Positions 17,982 through 25,645 of a stretch of DNA of 64,000 nt are shown one piece after another. This stretch comes from Parabacteroides sp. FAFU027. GTDB taxonomy: Bacteria; Bacteroidota; Bacteroidia; Bacteroidales; UBA7332. A model generated the notes under the pieces. The model was not told the DNA's origin, did not search any database, and saw only the letters and a program-made list of their open reading frames with translations. Every line of letters begins with the position of its first letter. Position 1 is the first letter of the stretch. The DNA lies in the NCBI RefSeq assembly GCF_022808675.1, contig NZ_JAKZKV010000001.1, positions 682,001 to 746,000 on the forward strand, written 5' to 3'. The translations under genes were made by a program, and so were the position numbers.

Positions 17982-19001
17982 ATGAAAAATGTCATTCTAT
18001 CGTTAACCGTCGCATCCCTCCTTCTTTTCACCGGATGCGGAAACAAATCTGAATCTTCAGCTAAAGAAAATTCAACAAAGAAATCCTTGTCAAAAGAAGT
18101 TGCCAAAGAGACAACCAATTTGGACACAGTCGCATACAACAAAAAACTACAGGCACTGGTCAACGGTGACACGACCGGCAGATGGCCTGTGAAGCCTCAA
18201 CCTTATCCGCAAAACGGAGCGATTCTACCCTTCCACCGTATCATTGCCTATTACGGGAATCTTTTCTCTAAGCGAATGGGGGTTTTGGGTGAATATCCTC
18301 CGAAAGAGCTTTGGGTGAAGCTTCATGCCGAGATGAAAGCGTGGCAAAAGGCCGACCCGACGACACCGGTGATTCCGGCCATTCACTACATCGCGGTAGT
18401 GGCGCAGGGCAGTCCGGGCAAAGATGGAATGTACCGTTACCGGATGCCGGATAAGCAGATTGATTCGGCGCTGACCATTGCAAAAATGGGAAATGCCATC
18501 GTCTTCCTGGATGTACAGGTGGCACTGAGTAACCTGAAAGCAGAAGTGCCGTTACTTGAAAAATATCTGAAAATGCCAAATGTACATCTGGCCATCGACC
18601 CTGAATTTTCCATGAAGGAAGGACACCGCCCAGGTACGAAAATCGGTTGGTTTGATGCTGAGGATGTGAATTATTGCTCCAATTATCTGGCCAAACTGGT
18701 CAAGGATAATCACCTGAGCACCAAAATCCTGATTGTACACCGTTTTACCCAGGGCATGGTGAAGAACTACAAGAACATCAAACTTCACCCCGAAGTACAG
18801 ATTGTGATGAACATGGACGGTTGGGGCGCTCCTTACCTGAAACACGACAGTTACGAGGCATACATCCACCACCAGCCGGTACAGTTTACAGGATTCAAAC
18901 TGTTTTACAAAAACGACCTCAAGAATCCTCCTCACCACATGCTCACCCCCGAAGAGGTGTTGAAGGAAAAACCAAGACCCATTTACATTCAATATCAATA
19001 A
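17982..19001 (+). CDS. Lipoprotein of unknown function, possible TIM-barrel fold
   Basis: A 339-residue protein with a lipoprotein signal (LLLFTGCGNK, Cys at residue 19). After a Lys/Ser/Glu-rich linker the globular part starts near residue 68 with 'GAILPFHRIIAYYGN'. Alternating strand-like and helix-like stretches end in motifs such as 'FLDVQV', 'HLAIDPEFSM' and 'ILIVHRF', which recall the strand ends of a TIM barrel with acidic residues at the rim. That could mean a glycosidase-like fold, but I do not recognise a named family. It is flanked by a terminator and a hairpin array and appears monocistronic. Confidence 0.7.
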   Translation: MKNVILSLTVASLLLFTGCGNKSESSAKENSTKKSLSKEVAKETTNLDTVAYNKKLQALVNGDTTGRWPVKPQPYPQNGAILPFHRIIAYYGNLFSKRMGVLGEYPPKELWVKLHAEMKAWQKADPTTPVIPAIHYIAVVAQGSPGKDGMYRYRMPDKQIDSALTIAKMGNAIVFLDVQVALSNLKAEVPLLEKYLKMPNVHLAIDPEFSMKEGHRPGTKIGWFDAEDVNYCSNYLAKLVKDNHLSTKILIVHRFTQGMVKNYKNIKLHPEVQIVMNMDGWGAPYLKHDSYEAYIHHQPVQFTGFKLFYKNDLKNPPHHMLTPEEVLKEKPRPIYIQYQ

Positions 19002-19007
19002 AACAAG

Positions 19008-19045
19008 GAAAGCCGGTTCATCGTGAGCCGGCTTTCTTGTTTTAT
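19008..19045 (+). terminator. Intrinsic terminator after the lipoprotein gene
   Basis: GAAAGCCGGTTCA (19008-19020) pairs with TGAGCCGGCTTTC (19024-19036) with one mismatch and a 3-base loop, followed by a T-rich stretch. Confidence 0.7.
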
Positions 19046-19070
19046 ATGGTAAAATATTTGCCTGAAAATC

Positions 19071-19345
19071 TTGCAGCGTCCGTTCCCACTCCGGGAAAAC
19101 CTGCTCAATTTTGCAGCGCATCGTCCCGCTTCGGGAACATTCGCTGCAATTTTGCGACAGTCCGTCCCGCATCGGGAACATCTCCTGCAACTTTGCAGCG
19201 CCCGTTCCCATTCCGGGAAAGTTTGTTGCAATTTTGCAGCGGTCATTCTCGCATAGAAATTATCTCCTGCAGATTTGCAGCAACTGATTTCACAGTGAAA
19301 TTATCTCTCCAAGTTTCGATTTCCGGCAAATTTGCATCGGGCAAA
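19071..19345. repeat. Tandem array, 41-bp hairpin unit (family A)
   Basis: TTGCAG or a close variant occurs at 19071, 19111, 19152, 19193, 19234 and 19275, i.e. steps of 40, 41, 41, 41 and 41. A decayed copy follows to about 19345. Between the TTGCAG blocks each unit has an inverted repeat: TTCCC/GGGAA at 19083-19097, TCCCG/CGGGA at 19124-19136 and 19165-19177, TTCCC/GGGAA at 19205-19219, a weak one in the fifth unit, and ATTTCAC/GTGAAAT at 19287-19301. The arms change sequence but keep pairing. The array fills the gap between two convergent genes. A second array of this family is at 40340-40475. Confidence 0.8.
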
Positions 19346-19352
19346 AACCCAC

Positions 19353-20981
19353 CTATTCCCCCTTCTGAAATGACCGGCTGTAACGCAATCCCATCGCATC
19401 GTAATGCGGTAAAAGGAGATTCAACCGATTCAGAAAAGCGTTGTAGTCTTTATTTACCTGAGAAGACCAGGCCGTTTCGGCAATAGCGGCAGCCCGGGGG
19501 AAAGCCATGTATTCGGCATAGGCCTCGGTAGCGATGTATTCCGTCCAGAGATTTCCCTGCACCCCGAGGATATGAGCCGCTTCATCGGGTTTGAGCGATG
19601 CGGGCGTGGGGTCGAAGTCATATGTCTTTGACAAAGGAGTGAAACCGCCGATAGCCAGCGGTTCGTCCGCCTGTTTTCCCTGATAATGGTCGAGGTAAAC
19701 GCTTTGCAGCGGAGTCATAATCACATCGTGATGCTGGCGTGCAGCTGCGATACCGCCATCCGTTCCCCGCCACGACATCACGGTGGCATTCGGCGCCAGA
19801 CCCCCTTCCAGTATCTCGTCCCAACCGATGATTCGTTTCCCTTTCGTTTGCAGGAAATCCTCCATGCGACGGATAAAGTAGCTTTGCAGTTCGTGCCCGT
19901 CCTTCAATCCCTCCTTTTTGATGCGTTCCTGACAGGCAAAGCAGCGCAACCAACGCAACTTGGGCGCCTCATCTCCCCCGATGTGGATATACGGAGCAGG
20001 GAACAAATCCGCCACTTCGCTCAATACATCTTGTAAAAACAGAAACGTCTCTTCACGCGAACAATAAATATCCTTCCGGATACCCCAATCGCCGACCAAT
20101 TCAAACGGGCCTCCGCTGCACGAAAGATTCGGGTAAGCCGCCAAAGCCGCCTCGGCGTGACCGGGCATCTCAATTTCAGGAATGATGGTCACGAAACGCT
20201 TTTGCGCATACGCGATGACATCGCGTATCTCCTCCTGCGTGTAATAGCCGCCGTAGTGCGTCATGTCCCAGCGGCGCGGTTTGTCGCTGTAGTGGCCAAT
20301 CAGGGTGCGGTCACGAAAGGCGCTCACCGCCGTCAGTTTCGGGTATTTCTTTATCTCGATGCGCCATCCCTGGTCATCGGTCAGGTGCCAGTGGAAACGG
20401 TTCATCTTGTGGTAAGCCAGGTAGTCGATGTATTTTTTGACAAATGAAACGGGGAAAAAGTGGCGGCAGACATCCAGCATCAGTCCGCGGTAAGGGTAGC
20501 GCGGGTAATCCTCAATCTCCATGCAAGGCACTGACCACTTGACACCGGAAGATAACGAATCTTTGTCAATAGCTGCCGGAAGCAGTTGGCGAAGGCTCTG
20601 CATCGCGTAGAAAATCCCCGCCGGAGTGGCTGCCGCAACTTCGATACGGTGTGGAGTAACATTCAGTTTATAGCCCTCTTTATGCGTAATGGCCGGACTC
20701 AGCGAGCAGACGATTACCTGTGCGCCTTTCGCATTTGAAGTTACGTTAAGTTGAATTCCGGCACTGCGCTCGAAACGTTCGGAGAGAATGGCGATTGCAT
20801 TTCGCATCTCCGGATTGTCGGTGGTGAGGCAGATTTCTGTTTTGGGTGAAAAGGTAAATGTCCCTTTTTCCACTTTGCAATGCACGGGGACAGGAATCAG
20901 GTCCACCCTAGCTTTCTTTTCCGATGCCATCATATTCAGGGTAAATAAGAGTGCGGCCAGGATTGCGGTTATTTTTTTCAT
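19353..20981 (-). CDS. Beta-N-acetylhexosaminidase, GH20
   Basis: A 542-residue exported GH20 enzyme. The signal peptide is MKKITAILAALLFTLNMMAS. A GH20b-like N-terminal domain is followed by the barrel starting near 'YPYRGLMLDVCRHFFP'. The catalytic Asp-Glu pair is seen in 'HIGGDEAPK' near residue 333, and 'WGTD'-like and 'WTEY' segments line the rest of the pocket. It removes terminal beta-linked GlcNAc or GalNAc from glycans in the periplasm or at the surface. The ORF could extend upstream to 21005, but ATG 20981 gives a clean signal peptide. No other glycan genes are adjacent. Confidence 0.95.
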   Translation of the reverse strand: MKKITAILAALLFTLNMMASEKKARVDLIPVPVHCKVEKGTFTFSPKTEICLTTDNPEMRNAIAILSERFERSAGIQLNVTSNAKGAQVIVCSLSPAITHKEGYKLNVTPHRIEVAAATPAGIFYAMQSLRQLLPAAIDKDSLSSGVKWSVPCMEIEDYPRYPYRGLMLDVCRHFFPVSFVKKYIDYLAYHKMNRFHWHLTDDQGWRIEIKKYPKLTAVSAFRDRTLIGHYSDKPRRWDMTHYGGYYTQEEIRDVIAYAQKRFVTIIPEIEMPGHAEAALAAYPNLSCSGGPFELVGDWGIRKDIYCSREETFLFLQDVLSEVADLFPAPYIHIGGDEAPKLRWLRCFACQERIKKEGLKDGHELQSYFIRRMEDFLQTKGKRIIGWDEILEGGLAPNATVMSWRGTDGGIAAARQHHDVIMTPLQSVYLDHYQGKQADEPLAIGGFTPLSKTYDFDPTPASLKPDEAAHILGVQGNLWTEYIATEAYAEYMAFPRAAAIAETAWSSQVNKDYNAFLNRLNLLLPHYDAMGLRYSRSFQKGE

Positions 20982-21051
20982 TGGATATAAATATGAATTG
21001 AACAAGATATGGTCAAAAAAAAAATTGGTAATGGGTGAAGTTTTACTATCG

Positions 21052-21082
21052 AACTTTTCTAAAGCTTGAACCTTTGGAAAAG
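21052..21082. repeat. Dispersed palindrome, AACTTTTCCAAAGTT family, copy 2
   Basis: Imperfect copy of the palindrome at 17877-17909: left arm AACTTTTCTAAAG, right arm CCTTTGGAAAAG. It lies in the gap between the GH20 start and the end of the small lipoprotein gene. Confidence 0.55.
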
Positions 21083-21095
21083 ATAATTCATTGAA

Positions 21096-21605
21096 TTATT
21101 CTCCCCATAAATGATAAATTGTCATTTCTTGTCTGCTTTTACTGAATAGTATAAATCCTGTTTTTTCAATCGACTCATCTGTTCCCGGCTCAACTAGAAG
21201 CCACCCAGTTCGAAAGCTATATAAGTCAAAATCAGAATAAATATATCGAGGTAGTTTGTCATTTATTTGATTATCAGCATTGTTTGATTTATTGTAATTA
21301 AATGGGAAAATAGCTTTTCCTAAGAAACTCCAGCTATTAGGCAGTTTAGTATTATAACTACAACTATCAATCAATATCCACCCATTATCTTTAGCATAAT
21401 TAAAAATATCACTTTTTTCAAATGCTTCGTTACCCTTTATTTTCCAATGAATTATCCTATATCCACCCCAAGGACCTTGATTATTAAGTTCCTTAACTAT
21501 AAAATCTTTTTTATAGTTCAACCAAAAAGCAGCAGGAGATATTTTAGTGCATGAAATAATTCCAATTGAGATAATTATTAGCAATATTACTTCTTTTATC
21601 CGCAT
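21096..21605 (-). CDS. Small AT-rich lipoprotein of unknown function
   Basis: A 169-residue protein with a lipoprotein signal (LLIIISIGIISC, Cys at residue 19). The mature part is rich in Trp and aromatic residues (for example 'GPWGGYRIIHWKIKG') and has no motif that I recognise. It is clearly more AT-rich than its neighbours and uses many A/T-ending codons, which suggests recent acquisition. It lies 28 bases from the end of the AraC regulator gene, on the same strand and downstream of it. Confidence 0.65.
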   Translation of the reverse strand: MRIKEVILLIIISIGIISCTKISPAAFWLNYKKDFIVKELNNQGPWGGYRIIHWKIKGNEAFEKSDIFNYAKDNGWILIDSCSYNTKLPNSWSFLGKAIFPFNYNKSNNADNQINDKLPRYIYSDFDLYSFRTGWLLVEPGTDESIEKTGFILFSKSRQEMTIYHLWGE

Positions 21606-21632
21606 AAATAATTTGAATTAGAATATTATTAC

Positions 21633-22637
21633 TCACTCTCCCATCAGCTCCTTTCGGAACTCCTTCGGCGTTTTCCCGATACGCTTTTGCAGAAAACGGG
21701 TAAAGGAGCTTTGCACTTCGAAGCCGAGACGGTCGGCAACTTCAACAATAGGAATTTGCGGCTGTTTCAGCAATAACTTGGCCGACTCGAAACGTATCAG
21801 GTCGAGCTGCTCCTGAAACGAAGTCTCCTCTTTTTTCAGATAAAACTGCAATGTGCGCGGGGAGAGATTCATCAGCGACGCTATCAGGTTGAGTGACGGA
21901 GCCGTACTCTTCATTTGCTCAAAGATATGTTGCTTGGTATGCTCGGTCCAGACGTTACGCCGGTTTTTTATGCGCTGGATGTAGCTTTCGTACATCTGCA
22001 AGGCATCGGGATTGGCCGTCGGAATTTTCCATTCGAGCATTTCCAGTGGCAAAACAATACAAAGATACTCTGCCCCGAATATAATCGGACAGTCGAAATA
22101 CTCCTCCAGCAAGTCGCGCTCGCCCTCTTTGGGATAGGGAGTATATATCTTCACCGGCTTCACGATGCGCCCCAGAAATTCACGACGGTTCCGTATGTTA
22201 AACCCGATGTTGTGCTCCGTCATTTGCCGGGCCGCCATCGGATAATTCTCCAACCAATCTTCATGAATGCAGGTAATGTGGTAGATACCGTCCTCTTTTA
22301 TCTGAAAATCATAATAGTTGAGCGTATCAATCAGGTCGATGTGCTTTTTCATGTTTTCCAACGCTTCGGCGTAGGTGTTACAGCTTTGGTAAATCTGCCC
22401 CAGTACGCCCAACGTGGAAAAAGGCGATTCGAACCCAATCTTTAGTCCGATGCGATGGTCGTTTAGCTTTGCGACCGTTTTCTCCAGGAATTCACCCAAT
22501 TGCACAGGCGAAACCACCACATCGGTCTTATAGAGGTCATCCGGAGTAAGATTGACCTCCGTGAGCAGGTCATCAAAGTCAACGCCCCGGGATTCGAGGC
22601 TGAAAAGTATATTGCGAAGGGCTATTCCGTGAATCAT
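21633..22637 (-). CDS. AraC-family transcriptional regulator (arabinose-bd/OruR type)
   Basis: A 334-residue regulator. Residues 1-200 resemble the 'Arabinose_bd' ligand domain (for example 'LGLKIG'-like 'IGLKIGFESPFSTLGVLGQ'). The C-terminal 100 residues hold two helix-turn-helix units, seen as 'SLNLIASLMNLSPRTLQFYL' and 'VEVADRLGFEVQSSFTRFLQ', ending 'GKTPKEFRKEL'. It is divergent from the TolC-HlyD-permease operon and probably controls it, as is usual for this arrangement. The shared intergenic region holds a terminal-inverted-repeat element, a -7 element and a leader stem-loop. The inducing ligand is unknown. Confidence 0.88.
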   Translation of the reverse strand: MIHGIALRNILFSLESRGVDFDDLLTEVNLTPDDLYKTDVVVSPVQLGEFLEKTVAKLNDHRIGLKIGFESPFSTLGVLGQIYQSCNTYAEALENMKKHIDLIDTLNYYDFQIKEDGIYHITCIHEDWLENYPMAARQMTEHNIGFNIRNRREFLGRIVKPVKIYTPYPKEGERDLLEEYFDCPIIFGAEYLCIVLPLEMLEWKIPTANPDALQMYESYIQRIKNRRNVWTEHTKQHIFEQMKSTAPSLNLIASLMNLSPRTLQFYLKKEETSFQEQLDLIRFESAKLLLKQPQIPIVEVADRLGFEVQSSFTRFLQKRIGKTPKEFRKELMGE

Positions 22638-22658
22638 ATTTGTAATTGTTGTGACCAG

Positions 22659-22775
22659 GCTACGAATGGACGAATGAGATGTTTCTTCCCTTTTTTCAGT
22701 CTTGAAAAAAGATTCGGGAGTATTCGCTTGAAATATCAGAGTTTAACTCCGGTTTTTATTCGTGAATTCGTGGCT
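22659..22775. repeat. Terminal-inverted-repeat element, AGCCACGAAT family, copy 1
   Basis: Ends at 22659-22677 and 22757-22775 are inverted versions of AGCCACGAATnnACGAATA with about four mismatches. The 117-bp element lies between the AraC gene and the efflux operon. A better-preserved relative of 131 bp is at 50771-50901. Confidence 0.55.
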
Positions 22776-22846
22776 AAAATAAAAAGGCTTGCGCGATTGG
22801 ATAAAAGTAATTCATTTTGGGGAAAATGCAAACCTTAAAGTGAGAG

Positions 22847-22854
22847 TAATTTTG
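22847..22854 (+). promoter_or_regulatory. -7 promoter element of the efflux operon
   Basis: TAatTTTG followed by C, about 117 bases before the tolC-like start. No -33 TTTG stands at the usual distance, which fits a promoter that needs the AraC activator. This is inference from position. Confidence 0.45.
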
Positions 22855-22891
22855 CCCCCGAATTCATATAAATAAGATATCAGTGAATAAG

Positions 22892-22930
22892 CACGCATTG
22901 ACTCCACTCGGGAGAGCCTGTCAATGCGTG
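22892..22930 (+). promoter_or_regulatory. Leader stem-loop before the efflux operon
   Basis: CACGCATTGAC (22892-22902) and GTCAATGCGTG (22920-22930) form a perfect 11-bp stem around a 17-base loop. It lies downstream of the -7 element and about 40 bases before the first start codon, so it would be in the mRNA leader. It lacks a T-run and is not a terminator. It could be an mRNA stability or translation element, or a DNA operator. Confidence 0.6.
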
Positions 22931-22970
22931 TAAGTTCCATCGAATTTTGAAATTAAAATATTATCTGAAA

Positions 22971-24491
22971 ATGAAAATAGGCGTATTCGGAATCGTTGTT
23001 GTATGCAGTGTGGTAACTGCACAGGCACAGCAAAAATTCACCCTCGAAGATTGCCGCCGCATGGCCATCGACAACAACAAGGAACTCAAAATCTCTCAGG
23101 AGAAAATCACCGAAGAGCATAGCAAAAAGAAAGCGGCATTTACCAAATACCTGCCCGATGTCTCCTTTACCGGAACTTACCTGCGCAACAGCAAAAACAT
23201 CTCCCTGCTGAGTGAAGATGCTTACCTGCCGGTGGGAACGGTGATGTCTGACGGTTCATTCGGCTTTCGGGCGGACCAGGTCAACAATTCCTGGACAATG
23301 GTAAACGGAAGTGCTGTTCCTCTGGACAAAAACGGCAATCCATTCAATCCCAAGACCAATCCCGAAAAAATCCTCTGGAAAGATTACGCCATCATCCCCA
23401 AAGAGGCTTTCGAGATGGACATGAAGAATGTCTTCGCCGGTATCCTGACCGTGACGCAGCCTATCTATATGGGCGGTAAAATCAAGGCTTACAACGAAAT
23501 CACCAAATTTGCAGAGGAGCTGGCCAAAACCAAACACAACACCAACCGGCAGGACATCATCCTGAAAACGGACGAAAACTACTGGCAGGTGGTTTCATTG
23601 GCCAACAAGAAAAAACTGGCGGAAGGTTATGTGAAACTCCTTCAGAAACTGGATGCCGATGTGCAGACCTCTATCGCTACCGGCGTAGCTACCAAGGCGG
23701 ACGGACTGACCGTGAAGGTGAAACTGAATGAAGCGGAAACCGTTTTATCCAAAGTCGAAAACGGGTTGAGCCTGAGCCGGATGTCCTTGTGCCAATTGTG
23801 TGGAATTTCCCTTCAATCCGAATTTATCCTGAATGATGAAAATACCCCTACTGAACCGGAAATGGTTATCGCTTCGGGTGATGCAAACCGGGCATTTACC
23901 AATCGACCGGAACTTAAATCACTGGATTTAGCCACCAAAATATACAAGAAAAAAGAGTCACTGGTAATTGCCGACCTGTTGCCGCAAGTTGCAATGACCG
24001 GAAGCTATATCTTGTCGAATCCCAACAGCTACAACGGTTACGAAACCAAATTCGGTGGAATGTGGAATGTGGGCGTGGCAGTGCATGTCCCGATATTCCA
24101 CTGGGGCGAAAACTTTCACAACCTGAAAGCCGCCAAAAGCGAAACCCGTGTAGCCCAACTCCAGTTGGATGAGGTAAAGGAGAAAATCGAATTGCAGGTC
24201 AATCAGGCGGTGTACAAATCCAACGAAGCCTCTAAGCGCCTCATCGCTGCGAAAAAGAATATGGAGAAAGCGGAAGAGAATCTGCGTTATGCAACATTAG
24301 GATTCAACGAAGGAGTAATCCCCGCTTCCAATGTACTCGAAGCTCAGACTGCCTGGCTTTCGGCAAACTCCGAAAAGATAGATGCGGAGATTGACGTAAG
24401 GCTTTGCAAGGTGTATCTGGCAAAAGCGTTAGGGGAAAACTTAGACCTCCCCAACCCCTCCAAAGGAGGGGCTTCTGGTTCCGGCAAATAA
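22971..24491 (+). CDS. TolC-family outer-membrane efflux protein
   Basis: A 506-residue exported protein with signal peptide ending 'VVTAQAQ'. 'FTLEDCRRMAIDNNKELK' is the N-terminal signature of the family, and a second half-repeat is seen around 'IELQVNQAVYKSNEASKRL'. It forms the outer-membrane channel of the HlyD/permease exporter encoded downstream. ATG 22971 is preferred to TTG 22947 because it begins directly before the signal peptide. The last dozen codons (ending PSKGGASGSGK) are made of a dispersed C/G-rich repeat that has become coding, so the original C-terminus has probably been altered. Confidence 0.9.
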   Translation: MKIGVFGIVVVCSVVTAQAQQKFTLEDCRRMAIDNNKELKISQEKITEEHSKKKAAFTKYLPDVSFTGTYLRNSKNISLLSEDAYLPVGTVMSDGSFGFRADQVNNSWTMVNGSAVPLDKNGNPFNPKTNPEKILWKDYAIIPKEAFEMDMKNVFAGILTVTQPIYMGGKIKAYNEITKFAEELAKTKHNTNRQDIILKTDENYWQVVSLANKKKLAEGYVKLLQKLDADVQTSIATGVATKADGLTVKVKLNEAETVLSKVENGLSLSRMSLCQLCGISLQSEFILNDENTPTEPEMVIASGDANRAFTNRPELKSLDLATKIYKKKESLVIADLLPQVAMTGSYILSNPNSYNGYETKFGGMWNVGVAVHVPIFHWGENFHNLKAAKSETRVAQLQLDEVKEKIELQVNQAVYKSNEASKRLIAAKKNMEKAEENLRYATLGFNEGVIPASNVLEAQTAWLSANSEKIDAEIDVRLCKVYLAKALGENLDLPNPSKGGASGSGK

Positions 24492-24551
24492 ATGATAACT
24501 CAATAAATTATTAATCGGCCATCAAGTCCCCCTTCGGGGGATTTAGGGGGT
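24447..24551. repeat. Inverted pair of C/G-rich dispersed repeats
   Basis: A segment beginning AGACCTCCCCAACCCC at 24447 and a segment ending GGATTTAGGGGGTCT near 24553 are the same repeat in opposite orientation. The left copy overlaps the 3' end of the tolC-like gene. This type of CCCTTCGGGGG repeat is common between Bacteroidota genes. Here it lies in the TolC-HlyD junction and could fold in the mRNA. Confidence 0.6.
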
Positions 24552-24565
24552 CTATCACTACAAAC

Positions 24566-25546
24566 ATGAAAAAGAACAGACTTTTCTGGGTATTTCTGAT
24601 TCTGCTGGCTGGAATCATAGCCGCAATCGTTATCGGATTTTTATGCCTGAAACCTCAACAGGAGGTGATTCAGGGACAGGTAGAAGCAACCGAAGTACGC
24701 ATTTCGGGTAAAGTGCCCGGACGCATTCAGGCTTTTCGCTTTGCCGAAGGAGAAAAAGTATCCAAGGGAGATACGCTGGTTATCCTTGATTCTCCCGAAG
24801 TACTGGCCAAACTGACTCAGGCAGAGGCGGCTGAAAATGCGGCACAAGCGCAAAATATGAAGGCCATCAAAGGTGCCCGTCAGGAACAGATTACCGGTGC
24901 TTATGAACTGTGGCAAAAAGCCATTGCAGGCCGTGAGATTGCCCATAAATCGTTTGACCGCGTGCAAACCTTGTTTGACAAAGGCGTGGTAGCGGCACAG
25001 AAACGCGATGAAGCCGAGGCTAATTACAAAGCCTCCGTCGCCACCGAAAAAGCCGCTAAATCTCAATACGACATGGCCAGAAACGGAGCGGAACGTGAAG
25101 ATAAGCTGGCTGCCGCAGCACTGGTTGACCGTGCGAAAGGTGCAGTGCAGGAAGTCCGGTCTTACCTGAAAGAAACGGCCCTTACCTCTCCGGTTGATGC
25201 TGAAGTTTCGGAGCTTTACCCGAAAGTGGGAGAACTGGTCGGTACCGGAGCACCCATCATGAACCTGGTGGACCTAAACGATAGCTGGGTGGTATTCAAC
25301 GTGCGCGAAGACCAGTTGAAAGAGCTGAAGATGGGTGCAACCTTCAAGGCTAAAGTTCCGGCATTGGACAATAAAGAGATTACGCTGAAAGTAACTTTCC
25401 TCAAGGATATGGGTAGCTACGCGGCCTGGAAATCAACCAAAGTAACCGGACAGTTTGATGCGAAAACCTTCGAGGTGCGTGCCCGTCCGGTGGAGAAAGT
25501 GGCTGATTTACGTCCTGGAATGTCGGTGCTGCTGGTTAGGGATTGA
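24566..25546 (+). CDS. HlyD-family periplasmic adaptor protein
   Basis: A 326-residue membrane-fusion protein of the EmrA/YbhG type. A membrane anchor (about residues 6-27) precedes the lipoyl/barrel-sandwich halves 'VRISGKVPGRIQAF' and 'LTSPVDAEVSELYPKVGELV', with a coiled-coil hairpin between them and a beta-barrel after. It links the inner-membrane permeases to the TolC channel. Both flanking gaps are filled with repeats, yet gene order and orientation mark one operon. Confidence 0.92.
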   Translation: MKKNRLFWVFLILLAGIIAAIVIGFLCLKPQQEVIQGQVEATEVRISGKVPGRIQAFRFAEGEKVSKGDTLVILDSPEVLAKLTQAEAAENAAQAQNMKAIKGARQEQITGAYELWQKAIAGREIAHKSFDRVQTLFDKGVVAAQKRDEAEANYKASVATEKAAKSQYDMARNGAEREDKLAAAALVDRAKGAVQEVRSYLKETALTSPVDAEVSELYPKVGELVGTGAPIMNLVDLNDSWVVFNVREDQLKELKMGATFKAKVPALDNKEITLKVTFLKDMGSYAAWKSTKVTGQFDAKTFEVRARPVEKVADLRPGMSVLLVRD

Positions 25547-25645
25547 GGGAATGAAGGAATGAGGGAGTGATAATTAGCAAATTGGGAAATTAGTAAATGA
25601 GCTAATTGTTTCTGCATATTTCAATGGTAAATTGTAAATGATTAA
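25547..25645. repeat. Short AT-rich repeat tract in the HlyD-permease gap
   Basis: The 99-base gap is made of imperfect short repeats: GAGGGAATGAAGGAATGAGG first, then AATTGGGAAATTAGTAAATG-like and GGTAAATTGTAAATG-like units. Similar low-complexity filler is frequent between Bacteroidota genes. The permease start codon lies at the end of the tract. No other function is visible. Confidence 0.5.

Noticed and set aside
19071-19345. CRISPR-like periodicity
   Set aside because: The units differ from each other along their whole length and there are no identical direct repeats with unique spacers, and no cas genes. The hairpin array reading explains the pattern better.
18821-19486. 221-residue plus-strand ORF across the lipoprotein end and the hairpin array
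   Set aside because: It overlaps two real genes and the array, and its translation is low-complexity repeat sequence.
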